Source: Rubrivivax sp. | GTDB taxonomy: Bacteria > Pseudomonadota > Gammaproteobacteria > Burkholderiales > Burkholderiaceae | Direction of reading: 5' to 3' | Length of the DNA: 58,363 nucleotides | NCBI GenBank assembly: GCA_016790225.1 | Contig: JAEUOZ010000063.1 | Span: 1 to 58,363, forward strand | Part shown: positions 17,559 to 28,944 of the stretch, in pieces | Layout: each line of letters starts with the position of its first letter | How positions within the stretch are numbered: position 1 is the first letter of the stretch | Notes under the pieces: model-generated | Seen by the model: only the letters and a program-made list of their open reading frames with translations | Databases searched by the model: none | What the model was told of the DNA's origin: nothing | Made by a program: the position numbers and the translations under genes

Positions 17559-18014
17559 CTGGCTAGCAGGGTCACTCGCTGCGGGCCAGGGGCAACCAGA
17601 ACAAGAGGACCGCTCACGCCGTCAGGAAGTCTGGTAAAGGATGGAGATCAACAGGGATCCCGGCGGCGCGCCTTGCAAGCCAGACTTGCCAAGCCAAACC
17701 TGCAAGCCAAGCAAGCCTGAACCCGCCGCCAAACCGTAGATTCTATCACCGCAAGCGCATTTGCGCTGGTCTCTCGGCCGCACCCGTGCAGCAGGCTCCC
17801 GGCCGCTGCTTCGCTGCCGGTCCGACGGGGGCGCGCCCCGGGGCACACCTGTCAGGCAAGGACAGTCCCGCCGTGGCGGCCCTTCGCGTCGTGACACCGA
17901 CATTCCCGACAAGCCCCGACGGGGCACCCGCAGCACCCGTCAGCGCCCGTAGAAGTACGGCAAGCCCTTGATCTGAAAGCCTTTTTTGCCGGTCTGGGTG
18001 CCGGCGGAGAAGGC
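17559..18014. other. Gene-free spacer upstream of the second nif block
   Basis: About 455 bases with no convincing gene. It holds four CAAGCC words at 17676, 17690, 17703 and 17712, a short hairpin AGCGCA/TGCGCT at 17754-17767, and the imperfect dyad CTGTC-N7-GACAG at 17849-17865. The sigma-54 promoter of the desulfurase operon lies at its right end. Short open frames here are low complexity and were rejected. Confidence 0.5.
17849..17865. promoter_or_regulatory. NifA-site-like dyad upstream of the nifS promoter
   Basis: CTGTC (17849-17853) and GACAG (17861-17865) give TGT-N9-ACA, one base short of the NifA consensus TGT-N10-ACA. It lies about 190 bases before the expected start of the nifS transcript, within the usual range for upstream activator sites. 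The spacing defect makes it doubtful. Confidence 0.3.
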
Positions 18015-18030
18015 TGGCACACCCGTTGCA
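18015..18030 (+). promoter_or_regulatory. Sigma-54 (-24/-12) promoter of nifS operon
   Basis: TGGCACACCCGTTGCA matches TGGCAC-N5-TTGCA perfectly, with GG at 18016-18017 and GC at 18028-18029. Transcription would begin near 18041, 27 bases before the desulfurase ATG. This ties the whole ISC-like gene set that follows to nitrogen-fixation control. Confidence 0.92.
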
Positions 18031-18067
18031 ATGAAGCCCTCGAGTCAACGCACGATGGAGCTGCAAC

Positions 18068-19288
18068 ATGGATGGGGCCAGCACTGCGCCGATCTACCTG
18101 GACTACGCCGCCACGACGCCGGTGGATGCCCGGGTGCTGCAAGCGATGCTGCCGTATCTGCAGAACGCCTTCGGCAACCCCGCCTCCCGCAGCCATGCCT
18201 ACGGCTGGGCCGCTGAGGAAGCGGTCGAGATCGCCCGGGAGCAGGTGGCTGCGCTGATCGGGGCGGACCCGCGCGAGATCGTCTGGACCAGCGGCGCCAC
18301 CGAGTCCAACAATCTGGCCATCAAGGGTGCGGCACAGTTCCACGCTGCCCGCGGCAAGCACCTGATCACCCTGAAGACCGAGCACAAGGCCGTGCTCGAC
18401 ACGATGCGTGAGCTGGAGCGCGACGGCTTCGAGATCAGCTACCTCGACGTGCAGGCCGATGGCCTGGTCGATCTGGCGGCCCTGGAAGCTGCGATGCGGC
18501 CGGACACGCTGCTGGTCTCGGTGATGGCGGTCAACAACGAGATCGGCGTCATCCAGGACATCGCGGCCATCGGCGCGCTGTGTCGCTCGCGCGGGATCCT
18601 CTTCCACGTCGATGCCGCCCAGGCCACCGGCAAGATGCCGCTCGATGTCTCGTCGCTGGCGGTGGACCTGATGAGCCTGTCGGCGCACAAGACCTATGGC
18701 CCCAAGGGCATCGGTGCCCTGTATGTGCGCCGCAAGCCGCGTGTGCGCATCGAGTCGCAGATGCATGGCGGCGGTCATGAGCGCGGCATGCGCAGCGGCA
18801 CGCTGCCCACGCACCAGATCGTCGGCATGGGCGCTGCCTACCAGCTGGCGCGTCTGGGCATGGCGGCCGAGAACGAGCGCATCCGCGCGCTGCGCGATCG
18901 GCTCTGGGCGGGTCTGCAGACCGTGCCTGAAGTGCGCGTCAACGGCAGCCTGAGCCAGCGGGTGCCCCACAACCTGAACGTCAGCTTTCCCTTCGTCGAA
19001 GGTGAATCGCTGCTGATGGGCATGAAGGGCCTGGCGGTGTCCTCCGGCTCGGCCTGCACCTCGGCCAGTCTGGAGCCCAGCTACGTGCTGCGTGCACTCG
19101 GCCTGTCCGACGAAGTGGCGCACAGCTCGATCCGCTTCTCCATCGGCCGCATGACCACCGAAGCCGACATCGACGCCGCCATCGCCATGACCCGCGACAC
19201 CGTCCAGCGCCTGCGCGAGATGAGCCCGCTGTGGGACATGCACGTGGCCGGCATCGATCTGAATACCGTCGCCTGGTCCGAACACTGA
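18068..19288 (+). CDS. nifS: Cysteine desulfurase NifS (IscS-type)
   Basis: This 406-residue PLP enzyme releases sulfur from cysteine for Fe-S cluster assembly. The PLP lysine is Lys208 ([10 protein letters not shown]) and the catalytic Cys is Cys330 in the mobile loop [21 protein letters not shown]. The C-terminal sequence [18 protein letters not shown] is of the IscS kind that docks IscU, so by sequence this is an IscS paralogue serving the nif system. It starts 27 bases after the predicted transcription start with GGAG before the ATG. The scaffold gene follows 17 bases later. Confidence 0.93.
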   Translation: MDGASTAPIYLDYAATTPVDARVLQAMLPYLQNAFGNPASRSHAYGWAAEEAVEIAREQVAALIGADPREIVWTSGATESNNLAIKGAAQFHAARGKHLITLKTEHKAVLDTMRELERDGFEISYLDVQADGLVDLAALEAAMRPDTLLVSVMAVNNEIGVIQDIAAIGALCRSRGILFHVDAAQATGKMPLDVSSLAVDLMSLSAHKTYGPKGIGALYVRRKPRVRIESQMHGGGHERGMRSGTLPTHQIVGMGAAYQLARLGMAAENERIRALRDRLWAGLQTVPEVRVNGSLSQRVPHNLNVSFPFVEGESLLMGMKGLAVSSGSACTSASLEPSYVLRALGLSDEVAHSSIRFSIGRMTTEADIDAAIAMTRDTVQRLREMSPLWDMHVAGIDLNTVAWSEH

Positions 19289-19305
19289 TTTCCAAGGAGC
19301 AACCC

Positions 19306-19731
19306 GTGGCCTACAGCGAAAAAGTCATCGAGCACTACGAAAACCCGCGCAACGTGGGCGGCTTCGACGCGGCCGACACCGCGGTCGGCACCGGCATGGT
19401 CGGGGCCCCGGCCTGCGGCGACGTGATGAAGCTGCAGATCAAGGTCAATCCGTCCACCGGCTTGATCGAGGATGCACGCTTCAAGACCTATGGCTGCGGC
19501 TCGGCCATCGCCTCCAGCTCGCTGGTCACCGAGTGGGTCAAGGGCAAGTCGCTGGACCAGGCTCTGGCCATCAAGAACACGGCGATCGCCGAAGAGCTGG
19601 CGCTGCCGCCCGTGAAGATCCACTGCTCGATCCTGGCGGAAGACGCCATCAAGGCGGCTGTCGCGGACTACCGCAACCGTCAACTGGCCTCCGATGGCGT
19701 CGTCGAGCGCCCGGCCTGCTCACCGAGCTGA
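19306..19731 (+). CDS. iscU: IscU/NifU-type Fe-S scaffold protein
   Basis: This 141-residue scaffold corresponds only to the N-terminal domain of classical NifU; the ferredoxin-like and C-terminal domains are absent. Ligands Cys37 with Asp39 (PACGD), Cys64 (YGCGSA), His106 and Cys107 are present. LPPVK at residues 100-104 is the HscA-binding peptide of IscU, consistent with the HscA-like gene downstream. The start is a GTG at 19306, preceded by AAGGAG with 6-base spacing. The upstream frame from 19231 lies inside nifS and was rejected. Confidence 0.93.
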   Translation: MAYSEKVIEHYENPRNVGGFDAADTAVGTGMVGAPACGDVMKLQIKVNPSTGLIEDARFKTYGCGSAIASSSLVTEWVKGKSLDQALAIKNTAIAEELALPPVKIHCSILAEDAIKAAVADYRNRQLASDGVVERPACSPS

Positions 19732-19833
19732 AGCCGCCACGCGCATCGCGGATCGGCACCCGTTTTCGTTCATCACCCGTTTCACCACCCGCCCTGAACC
19801 TTCACGGCATTCATTGACCCCAGGAGTCCTGCC

Positions 19834-20256
19834 ATGTCCACCTGCCAGAACAAAGGCGCCGCCAGCAGCTGCAGCACCCCCGCCGGCCTGCCCCCTCTCG
19901 CCGAGGCGCCGCAGTGGCCCGAAGGCGCTGACCCCATCATCGTCAGCGAAAGCGTGGTCAGCAAGGTGGCCGAGCTGCTGGCCGAAGAGGGCGACAGCAA
20001 TCTGCAGCTGCGCATCTACGTGACGGGCGGTGGCTGCTCGGGCTTCCAGTACGGCTTTGCGTTTGACGATGAGCGCCAGGACGGCGATGTGCGCGTCGAG
20101 CGCGGCCCGGTCACCGTGGTCGTCGATCCGATGAGCCTGCAATACCTGATGGGCGCCGAGATCGACTACGAAGACAAGCTGGAAGGCGCGCGCTTCGTGA
20201 TCCGCAACCCCAACGCCAAGGCGAGCTGCGGTTGCGGCAGCTCGTTCTCGGTCTGA
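19834..20256 (+). CDS. A-type Fe-S carrier (ErpA/HesB-like)
   Basis: This 140-residue A-type carrier passes clusters from the scaffold to target apoproteins. The three conserved cysteines are in [11 protein letters not shown] and the C-terminal CGCGSSF. An N-terminal extension of about 35 residues with extra cysteines ([13 protein letters not shown]) is not part of the standard domain. The core, with [15 protein letters not shown] and [15 protein letters not shown], is closest to ErpA/HesB. It lies in the same operon as the scaffold, about 100 bases downstream. Confidence 0.88.
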   Translation: MSTCQNKGAASSCSTPAGLPPLAEAPQWPEGADPIIVSESVVSKVAELLAEEGDSNLQLRIYVTGGGCSGFQYGFAFDDERQDGDVRVERGPVTVVVDPMSLQYLMGAEIDYEDKLEGARFVIRNPNAKASCGCGSSFSV

Positions 20257-20278
20257 TCACGCCACAAGGGAGCCCATC

Positions 20279-20602
20279 ATGGCCCTGAGCGTCACCCCCA
20301 AGGCCGCGCGCCAGATCCAGAAGGCGCTGGTCCAGCGCGGTTCGGGCATCGGGCTGCGGCTGGCCATCAAGACCAGCGGCTGCTCGGGCTATGCCTACGC
20401 GCTGGAGTTTGCCGACGAGCCGGCAGCCGACGATCTGAGCTTCGACAGCGAAGGCGTCAAGCTGCTGGTTTCGGCCACCAGCCTGCCGCTGATCGACGGC
20501 ACCCAGCTGGACTGGGTCCGCGAAGGCCTGAACGAAGGCTTCAAGTTCAACAACCCCAACGCCGCGGCCACCTGCGGCTGCGGCGAAAGCTTCGCCGTCT
20601 GA
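20279..20602 (+). CDS. iscA: Fe-S cluster assembly carrier IscA
   Basis: This 107-residue A-type carrier has the three cysteines in [13 protein letters not shown] and TCGCGESF, which is the IscA arrangement. Length matches IscA. It follows the ErpA-like gene after 22 bases and has a GGAG ribosome site. Two different A-type carriers in tandem suggest delivery to two target classes or to different oxygen conditions, but this is inference. Confidence 0.92.
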   Translation: MALSVTPKAARQIQKALVQRGSGIGLRLAIKTSGCSGYAYALEFADEPAADDLSFDSEGVKLLVSATSLPLIDGTQLDWVREGLNEGFKFNNPNAAATCGCGESFAV

Positions 20603-20627
20603 GCGGCGCACCACCGGAGCACTGACC

Positions 20628-22544
<1,917 letters not shown>

Positions 22545-22702
22545 GCCCGAGCCGGTCGTGTGCGGGCGCTGGCCTGCCATGCGCCGGCCTCTGCGGCCCG
22601 AGCCTGAGGTGATGCCTGGCCCGCGCTGGCCGGCCCGTGTGCGGCCGGCCCGACATCCGCCTGCCTTCGACCCCACGTGACCCCTTGCCCACAGGAGTTC
22701 CC

Positions 22703-23065
22703 ATGAGCGCCGACCCGACCTCGACCCGCCCCGGCACCCGCGTGCGCGTGATGCCCCATCCCCAGCTGTGCCCGCAGGGGCTGGAGTTCGAGGCCAGGCC
22801 CGGGCTCAAGCTCGTGGACGAGCTGCTGACGGCAGGCATCGAGATCGAACACGCCTGCGAGAAAGTGGGCGCCTGCGCCACCTGCCACGTCCACATCCGT
22901 GCGGGCAGCGAACACCTCAAGCCCGCAGACGACGAAGAAGAGGATGAACTCGGCAACGCCTGGGGGCTGGACGCGCAGTCCCGGCTCTCGTGCTGCGTGA
23001 AGGTGGCTGGCCCTTCCATCGTCCTGGAATTGCCGCGCTACTCGAAGAACCACGCCCGCGAGTAA
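22703..23065 (+). CDS. fdx: [2Fe-2S] ferredoxin, isc adrenodoxin type
   Basis: This 120-residue ferredoxin has ligands Cys52, Cys58 and Cys61 (CEKVGACATCHVH) and a fourth cysteine at 97 or 98 (RLSCCVKV). The acidic patch DDEEEDELG is typical of isc Fdx. It reduces the assembly machinery. The ATG at 22703 has CAGGAG in front and gives a full domain. It closes the nif-controlled ISC-like set; the 158 bases before it hold no gene. Confidence 0.92.
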   Translation: MSADPTSTRPGTRVRVMPHPQLCPQGLEFEARPGLKLVDELLTAGIEIEHACEKVGACATCHVHIRAGSEHLKPADDEEEDELGNAWGLDAQSRLSCCVKVAGPSIVLELPRYSKNHARE

Positions 23066-23102
23066 GGCCTTTCAGCGCCGGCGTGGGTGGCGTGCTCCGG
23101 GC

Positions 23103-23118
23103 TGTTGGCAAGGCGACA
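23103..23118 (+). promoter_or_regulatory. NifA upstream activator sequence of nifV
   Basis: TGT (23103-23105), ten bases, ACA (23116-23118) matches the NifA site TGT-N10-ACA exactly. It lies about 100 bases before the predicted nifV transcription start, a typical distance for looping activation with IHF. Confidence 0.75.
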
Positions 23119-23195
23119 AAACCCACAGCCCCGGCGCACACGCCGTCCAACACAAAAAGTCCAAGGAAATCAACACGTTAGCTTCAGGTCTGGCA

Positions 23196-23211
23196 TGGCA
23201 CGCGGCTTGCG
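23196..23211 (+). promoter_or_regulatory. Sigma-54 (-24/-12) promoter of nifV operon
   Basis: TGGCACGCGGCTTGCG matches TGGCAC-N5-TTGC exactly, with GG at 23197-23198 and GC at 23209-23210. Transcription should start near 23222, about 18 bases before the nifV start. With the activator site at 23103 it forms the most complete NifA-dependent promoter in the window. Confidence 0.93.
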
Positions 23212-23239
23212 ATCAGTGCTGTCAACCCAGGAGCCTGTC

Positions 23240-24409
23240 GTGAACTCTCACACCAACCGCAGCTTCAGCATCCCGACCGGTGTCGTCATCAACGACACCA
23301 CGCTGCGCGATGGTGAGCAGACGGCCGGTGTCGCCTTCACCGACGACGAGAAGCTGGCGATCGCCCGCGCGCTGGATGAATCCGGGGTCGCCGAGATGGA
23401 GATCGGCATTCCGGTGATGGGTGCGCACGAAGTCGAGCTGATCCGTGCCATCACGTCCAGCGTCAGGCAGTCGCGAACCATGGTCTGGGGGCGCATGGCC
23501 GATGCCGACATCGAGGCCTGCCTGCCCTGTCACGCCGACATCGTGCACTTGGCCGTTCCGGCCTCGGACATCCAGATCCAGCGCAAGCTCGGCAAGGACC
23601 GCGCCTGGGTGCTGGCCTCCATCCGCCGCTGCGCGGCCCGCGTGGCGGATGCCGGCAGCGCGGTGAGCGTCGGCTTCGAAGATGCCTCGCGTGCCGATCC
23701 GGCCTTCCTGCGCCAGGCTGCCGAGGTGGCGCAGGCGGCCGGTGCGGTGCGGGTGCGTTTTGCCGATACGCTGGGCCTGCTCGATCCGTTCGAGACCCAC
23801 GATCGCATCGCCGATCTGCGCCGTGCGATCGACATCGGCATCGAGATCCACGCGCACAACGATCTGGGTCTGGCGACGGCCAATACCCTGGCGGCGGTGC
23901 GCGCAGGCGCGACCTCGGTCAACACCACCGTCAACGGCCTGGGCGAACGGGCCGGCAATGCGGCGCTGGAAGAAGTGGTGATGGCGCTGCGCCACCTGCA
24001 CGGCGTGGAGTGCGGCGTGCGCACGCAGCAGCTGCCGGCCATCAGCGAGCTGGTGGCGCGGGCCTCCGGCCGTCCGGTGGCGCCGGGCAAGTGCATCGTC
24101 GGCGATGCCGTCTTCAGCCACGAGAGCGGCATCCACGTGGATGGTCTGCTCAAGGACCGTTCCAACTACGAGACCTTCGCGCCCGAGGAAGTGGGCCGCG
24201 AGCACAAGCTGGTGCTCGGCAAGCACTCCGGTGCGGCTGCGGTGGTCAATGGTTATGCGCGGCTGGGCCTGCGCATCGAGTCCCGCTGGGTTTCGCCGCT
24301 GCTGGAGCGCATCCGCGCCCACGTGCTGGCCACCAAGCGCGAGCCCGATGCGGCCGACCTGCTGCGCTTTCATCTCGAAGTCTGTGCCGCGGCGGGCGTC
24401 GGCGCCTGA
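23240..24409 (+). CDS. nifV: Homocitrate synthase NifV
   Basis: This 389-residue DRE-TIM enzyme condenses acetyl-CoA with 2-oxoglutarate to homocitrate, the organic ligand of FeMo-cofactor. NDTTLRDGEQTAGVAF (near residue 17) is the catalytic and metal motif. HAHNDLGLATANTLAA and NTTVNGLGERAGNAALEEV are the second metal region of the HMGL family. The open frame reaches upstream to 23087, across the promoter; the GTG at 23240 has AGGAG before it and lies just after the predicted transcription start. nifW follows 20 bases later. Confidence 0.97.
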   Translation: MNSHTNRSFSIPTGVVINDTTLRDGEQTAGVAFTDDEKLAIARALDESGVAEMEIGIPVMGAHEVELIRAITSSVRQSRTMVWGRMADADIEACLPCHADIVHLAVPASDIQIQRKLGKDRAWVLASIRRCAARVADAGSAVSVGFEDASRADPAFLRQAAEVAQAAGAVRVRFADTLGLLDPFETHDRIADLRRAIDIGIEIHAHNDLGLATANTLAAVRAGATSVNTTVNGLGERAGNAALEEVVMALRHLHGVECGVRTQQLPAISELVARASGRPVAPGKCIVGDAVFSHESGIHVDGLLKDRSNYETFAPEEVGREHKLVLGKHSGAAAVVNGYARLGLRIESRWVSPLLERIRAHVLATKREPDAADLLRFHLEVCAAAGVGA

Positions 24410-24429
24410 CATCAACCTGGGAGACAGTG

Positions 24430-24774
24430 ATGGAATCTTTTGCGCAAAGTCTCAGCAAGCTCTCCAGTGCGGAGGACTTCCTGGTCCATTTCGGCGTGTC
24501 GTATGACGAGCGCATCGTGCACGTCAATCGACTGCACATCCTCAAGCGCTTCTACCAGTACCTGCACACGTCCGACGGCCTGGGCGGCCTGGATGACGTG
24601 CAGCTGTACCGGCACTACCGCGCCATGCTGATGAAGGCCTACGAGGACTTCGTGGTCTCCACGCCGGCACAGGAGAAGGTCTTCAAGGTCTTCCAGGAGG
24701 CCGACGGCATGAAGGCCGTGCCGCTGAACCGCCTGCGCGATCAGCTGGCCGAGCGTCGCCGGGCCGCTGCCTGA
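24430..24774 (+). CDS. nifW: Nitrogenase-stabilising protein NifW
   Basis: This 114-residue helical protein protects or helps mature the MoFe protein, with effects seen mainly under oxygen. Family features are the opening LSKLSSAEDFLVHFGVSYD, HVNRLHILKRFYQYL and YEDFVVSTPAQEKVFKVF. The ATG at 24430 follows GGAG and gives the usual length; the longer frame from 24010 lies inside nifV and was rejected. It is 20 bases after nifV and 58 bases before fixA. Confidence 0.96.
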   Translation: MESFAQSLSKLSSAEDFLVHFGVSYDERIVHVNRLHILKRFYQYLHTSDGLGGLDDVQLYRHYRAMLMKAYEDFVVSTPAQEKVFKVFQEADGMKAVPLNRLRDQLAERRRAAA

Positions 24775-24832
24775 AGACCGCACCTCCGTCCCAACGCTTT
24801 TGCCTCAACGCTTCACCGCATCGGAGAGCCGC

Positions 24833-25681
24833 ATGCACATCGTCGTCTGCATCAAGCAGGTGCCGGATTCGGCACAGATCCGCGTTCACCCGGTCACCAA
24901 CACCATCATGCGCCAGGGTGTCCCGGCGATCGTGAACCCGTACGACCTCTTCGCCCTGGAAGAGGCGCTGCGCCTGAAGGACCAGTTCGGCGGCCGCGTG
25001 ACGGTGATCACCATGGGCCCGCCGCAGGCGGAGGAATCGCTGCGCAAGTGCGTGAGCTTCGGTGCCAGCGACGCGATCCTCGTGACGGACCGGGCCTTTG
25101 CCGGCGCCGATACGCTGGCCACCAGCTTCGCGCTCGCCGCGGCGATCCGCAAGATCGGCCAGGAGCAACGGGTCGATCTCGTCTTCACGGGCAAGCAGAC
25201 CATCGACGGCGACACCGCGCAGGTCGGGCCGGGCGTGGCCAAGCGCCTGGGCCTGAACCTGCTGACCTATGTCAGCCGCATCGTGGAAGTCGATCTGGAC
25301 CGCCGTCGCCTGAAGGTGGAGCGTCGCGCCGAAGGCGGTGTGCAGCTGCTGGACACGACGCTGCCTTCGCTGATCACCATGCTGGAAGGCACCAACGAGA
25401 TGCGTTTCGCCAGCATGGACGACATGCTGCGCGCCGCACGCTGCCCGGTGCGCAAGTGGAACAAGGACGACGCCGGCATCGAGGACATCAGCAAGATCGG
25501 CCTGAAGGGTTCGCCCACGGTCGTGAGCAAGGTCTTCGGCCCCACGCCGCGCACCGAGAAGGCCGACATGCAGACGGTGGCCGACAGCAATGTCAACGAC
25601 GTCTGCCTGAACCTGCTGCAGAAGATCTTCACCCAGCACCCGACGCTGGAAGAAGAGACCGTCGAGCGCCTCAGCGCCTGA
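24833..25681 (+). CDS. fixA: Electron-transfer flavoprotein beta subunit FixA
   Basis: This 282-residue protein forms an electron-bifurcating ETF with FixB. The FixABCX complex oxidises NADH, sends one electron to quinone and one to ferredoxin or flavodoxin for nitrogenase. It opens with [17 protein letters not shown], and the nucleotide-binding segment [16 protein letters not shown] is clear. The ATG at 24833 follows GGAGAG; an earlier in-frame start at 24800 was rejected. First gene of fixABCX, inside the nifV operon. Confidence 0.96.
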   Translation: MHIVVCIKQVPDSAQIRVHPVTNTIMRQGVPAIVNPYDLFALEEALRLKDQFGGRVTVITMGPPQAEESLRKCVSFGASDAILVTDRAFAGADTLATSFALAAAIRKIGQEQRVDLVFTGKQTIDGDTAQVGPGVAKRLGLNLLTYVSRIVEVDLDRRRLKVERRAEGGVQLLDTTLPSLITMLEGTNEMRFASMDDMLRAARCPVRKWNKDDAGIEDISKIGLKGSPTVVSKVFGPTPRTEKADMQTVADSNVNDVCLNLLQKIFTQHPTLEEETVERLSA

Positions 25682-25748
25682 CGGCCCGCAGCCAAGCGCC
25701 TCTCTCAACACACCACCCATTCACGCGCCACCTCAGGAGCCATCTGCC

Positions 25749-26849
25749 ATGAGCGAAGCCGCCAAGCCAGCCGCTGCTCGTCCCGCCGGACGTGCCGGCC
25801 GCAATACCGAGCTGCCCGAACACCTCAAGAGCTACAAGGGTGTCTGGGTCTTCATCGAACACGACCGGGGTCATGTGCACCCGGTGAGCTGGGAGCTGAT
25901 GGGCCAGGCCCGCATCCTGGCCGACAAGCTGGGTGTCAGCGTCAGCGGCGTGCTGCTGGGCGGCCCGTCGGACACGCTGGAGGAGTATGCGAAGGAGGCC
26001 TACACCTACGGGGCTGACCGCTGCTACCTGATGCGCGATCCGGTGCTGCAGGGCTACCGCAACGAGCCCTTCACCAAGGGCCTGACCGATCTGGTCAATG
26101 CCCACCAGCCCGAGATCCTGCTGCTGGGTGCCACGACGATGGGGCGTGACCTGGCGGGTTCGGTGGCCACCACGCTGTCCACCGGCCTCACGGCCGACTG
26201 CACCGAGCTCAACATCGACGGCCGCGCGCTGGCCGCCACGCGGCCCACCTTCGGCGGCAGCCTGCTGTGCACGATCATGACGCTGGCCTATCGCCCGCAG
26301 ATGGCCACCGTGCGTCCGCGCGTGATGCCCATGCCGCGCCGCGACAGCTCTCGCACGGGAGACATCGTCACCCTGCCGCTGGGCATGGTCGAGACCGACA
26401 TCGTCACCAAGCTGCTCGAGTTCATCCCCGATGCCTCGCGCAATACGGTGAACCTGGCCTACGCCGACATCATCATCAGCGGTGGCAAGGGCCTGAAGAA
26501 CGCCGACAACTTCAAGCTGGTCTGGGATCTGGCGCGGGTGCTGGGTGCCGAAGTGGGCGCGACGCGCGCCGTGGTGCAGGCCGGCTGGGCCGAGGCCGAG
26601 CGTCAGGTGGGCCAGACCGGCAAGACCGTGCGCCCCAAGCTCTACATCGCCGCCGGCATCAGCGGCGCGATCCAGCACCGCGTGGGTGTCGAAGGCGCCG
26701 ATGTCATCGTGGCCATCAACACCGACCCCAATGCACCGATCTTCGACTTTGCGCACCACGGCATCGTGGGCAATGCGATGCAGGTGCTGCCGGTGCTGAC
26801 GCAGGCTTTCCGCACGCACCTGGACAAGCGCATCCGCAAGGTTGCATAA
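25749..26849 (+). CDS. fixB: Electron-transfer flavoprotein alpha subunit FixB
   Basis: This 366-residue ETF alpha subunit has the C-terminal FAD-binding region intact ([16 protein letters not shown], then [23 protein letters not shown]). A short basic N-terminal extension rich in Ala and Pro (residues 1-20) precedes the domain. It is separated from fixA by 67 bases with CAGGAG before the ATG, and fixC follows after 22 bases. Confidence 0.96.
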   Translation: MSEAAKPAAARPAGRAGRNTELPEHLKSYKGVWVFIEHDRGHVHPVSWELMGQARILADKLGVSVSGVLLGGPSDTLEEYAKEAYTYGADRCYLMRDPVLQGYRNEPFTKGLTDLVNAHQPEILLLGATTMGRDLAGSVATTLSTGLTADCTELNIDGRALAATRPTFGGSLLCTIMTLAYRPQMATVRPRVMPMPRRDSSRTGDIVTLPLGMVETDIVTKLLEFIPDASRNTVNLAYADIIISGGKGLKNADNFKLVWDLARVLGAEVGATRAVVQAGWAEAERQVGQTGKTVRPKLYIAAGISGAIQHRVGVEGADVIVAINTDPNAPIFDFAHHGIVGNAMQVLPVLTQAFRTHLDKRIRKVA

Positions 26850-26871
26850 CCGTTAACCGCAGGAGTCCACC

Positions 26872-28176
26872 ATGGCAGAAAAATTCGACGCCATCGTCGT
26901 CGGCGCCGGCCCCAGCGGCAACGCCGCGGCCTACACGATGGCGAAGGCAGGGCTGAAGGTCCTGCAGATCGAGCGGGGCGAATACCCGGGCAGCAAGAAC
27001 GTGCAGGGCGCCATTCTGTACAGCGATGCGCTGGAGAAGGTGATCCCCGATTTCCGCGACGATGCGCCGCTGGAGCGGCACATCATCGAGCAGCGCATGT
27101 GGGTGCTGGATGACGCCAGCTTCGTGGGCACGCACATGCGCAGCGAGGACGCGAACAAGCCGCCCTACAACCGCTACACCATCATCCGTGCGCAGTTCGA
27201 CAAGTGGTTCTCCAGCAAGGTGCGCGAAGCCGGCGCCATGCTGATCTGCGAGACCACCGTCGAAGAGCTGCTGATGGATGGCCAGCGCTGCATCGGCGTG
27301 CGCTGTGACCGCAAGGGCGGCGAGGTGTATGCCGATGTCGTGGTGCTGGCCGATGGCGTGAACTCCACGCTGGCGCGCAAGGCGGGCCTGCACGAGGAGA
27401 TCAAGCCCGGCAACGTGGCTTTGGCTGTCAAGGAAATCCTCTTCCTGCCCGAAGAGGTGCTCCAGCAGCGCTTCAACATCAAGGGCGAAGAGGGTGTGGT
27501 CATCGAGATGATGGGCACGGTCACCGAAGGCATGGTGGGTACCGGCTTCCTGTATACCAACAAGGAATCGCTGACCATCGGTGTGGGCTGCATGCTCAGC
27601 GACTTCAAGGCCAACCCCAAGAAGACCTCGCCGTACGCCCTGCTGGAAAAGCTCAAGAAGCACCCCAGCATCGCGCCGCTGATCGAAGGCGGCGAGATGA
27701 AGGAGTACTGCGCGCACCTGATCCCCGAAGGCGGCTTCCACGCCGTGCCCAAGGTGTTCGGCGACGGCTGGATGATCGTGGGCGATTCCGGCGGCTTCGT
27801 GAATGCCGTGCACCGTGAGGGCAGCAACCTGGCGATGACCACCGGCCGGCTGGCGGCCGAGACGGTGATCGCGGCCAAGGCGCGTGGTGCCGAATTGAAC
27901 GCGAAGACGCTGGCGGCCTACAAGGCGGCGCTGGACGAGAGCTTCGTGATGAAGGATCTGCACAAGTACCGCGAAATGCCGCGCGTGCTGCACGAGAGCC
28001 CGCAATTCTTCACGACCTACCCCGACCTGGTGAATCAGGCTGCGCGCAGCTTCTTCACCGTGGATGGTGTGGACAAGAAGACCAAGGAGCGTGAAATCCT
28101 TGGCAGTTTCAAGCGTGCCCGCCGCTGGACGGGTTTGTTGAGTGACGCCGTCAAGATGTGGAGGGCCTTCCGATGA
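26872..28176 (+). CDS. fixC: FAD-dependent ETF-quinone oxidoreductase FixC
   Basis: This 434-residue flavoprotein passes electrons from FixAB to quinone. The dinucleotide motif GAGPSG is at residues 11-16, and the second FAD contact [21 protein letters not shown] is near residue 300. The C-terminal part is helical and membrane-associated in this family. It overlaps fixX by 4 bases (ATGA). Confidence 0.97.
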   Translation: MAEKFDAIVVGAGPSGNAAAYTMAKAGLKVLQIERGEYPGSKNVQGAILYSDALEKVIPDFRDDAPLERHIIEQRMWVLDDASFVGTHMRSEDANKPPYNRYTIIRAQFDKWFSSKVREAGAMLICETTVEELLMDGQRCIGVRCDRKGGEVYADVVVLADGVNSTLARKAGLHEEIKPGNVALAVKEILFLPEEVLQQRFNIKGEEGVVIEMMGTVTEGMVGTGFLYTNKESLTIGVGCMLSDFKANPKKTSPYALLEKLKKHPSIAPLIEGGEMKEYCAHLIPEGGFHAVPKVFGDGWMIVGDSGGFVNAVHREGSNLAMTTGRLAAETVIAAKARGAELNAKTLAAYKAALDESFVMKDLHKYREMPRVLHESPQFFTTYPDLVNQAARSFFTVDGVDKKTKEREILGSFKRARRWTGLLSDAVKMWRAFR

Positions 28177-28478
28177 CTGCTGCTGCCATTGCCGTGAATG
28201 TCGAGGACAAGCTGTTCCAGAACCGCTACAAGGTCGATCACGGCCGTCCTCACATCACCATCAAGGATGCTGCGATCTGCAGCAACGATTGCCAGGACCA
28301 GAGCTGCACCTATATCTGCCCGGCCAGCTGCTACAAGGCCGAAGGCAACCGCAGTGTGATGCTGATCACGGACGGCTGCCTCGAGTGCGGCAGCTGCCGG
28401 GTCATCTGCACCGAGCACCGCAACGTCGACTGGGAATACCCCCGCGGCGGCTACGGCATCCTCTTCAAGTTCGGTTGA
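28173..28478 (+). CDS. fixX: Ferredoxin-like protein FixX
   Basis: This 101-residue partner of FixC has two cysteine groups: Cys36, 40, 45, 49 and 53 ([10 protein letters not shown], then ICPASC) and Cys69, 72, 75 and 79 ([11 protein letters not shown]). This matches FixX. The ATG at 28173 overlaps the fixC stop and has GGAGG in front; a start at 28158 was rejected. The next gene follows 7 bases later. Confidence 0.96.
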   Translation: MTAAAIAVNVEDKLFQNRYKVDHGRPHITIKDAAICSNDCQDQSCTYICPASCYKAEGNRSVMLITDGCLECGSCRVICTEHRNVDWEYPRGGYGILFKFG

Positions 28479-28485
28479 GACTCAC

Positions 28486-28944
28486 ATGGACAACGTCAGA
28501 CGCTTCCTCGCCCACGCCATCGCTCTGGAGCGCGAGGCTGCTCGCCGCTACGAAGAGCTCAGCGCGGCGATGCAGACCGAAGGCAACGCCGAGCTGAAGG
28601 GCTTCTTCTCGAAGATGGCCTATTACTCGCGCCTGCACCTGGCTGAGGCTGAGCAGCGAGCCGGCTTCCACGAGCTGCCCGTGATGCGCGAAGAGGATTT
28701 CGAGTGGCCGGAAGGCACGGCACCCGAGACGGCGGACTGGGTGGGCGTGGATGCGTTCATGGATGGTGCGATGGCGCTGGAGCTCGCACTGGCCAGTGAA
28801 CAGCGCGGCCATGCGTACTACGCGGCCATCGCCGCCACTTCCCAGGATCCGGAGACCGTGCGCCTGGCGCGGGAATTTGCGTCCGAAGAAGCCGAGCATG
28901 TGGAAGAGCTGAAGAAGCTCATCCTGAGGCGCGCCGCCTGCTGA
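28486..28944 (+). CDS. Ferritin-like diiron protein (rubrerythrin-type) at end of fix operon
   Basis: This 152-residue four-helix protein has diiron carboxylate motifs: EREAARRYEEL (about 16-26), HLAEAE (about 51-56), ASEQRGHAYYAA (about 102-113) and EEAEHVEELKK (about 133-143). No rubredoxin domain follows. Rubrerythrin-like proteins reduce peroxide or store iron. Its place 7 bases after fixX suggests it protects nitrogenase or buffers iron, which is inference. The C-terminus ends in a single Cys. Confidence 0.85.
   Translation: MDNVRRFLAHAIALEREAARRYEELSAAMQTEGNAELKGFFSKMAYYSRLHLAEAEQRAGFHELPVMREEDFEWPEGTAPETADWVGVDAFMDGAMALELALASEQRGHAYYAAIAATSQDPETVRLAREFASEEAEHVEELKKLILRRAAC

Noticed and set aside
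17622..18000. Short open frames in the spacer before nifS
   Set aside because: They are Arg/Pro/Gly-rich, lack ribosome sites and conserved features, and overlap one another on both strands.
19760..19776. CGGCACCCGTTTTCG before the ErpA-like gene as a sigma-54 promoter
   Set aside because: The -24 half fits but the -12 half reads CG in place of the invariant GC.
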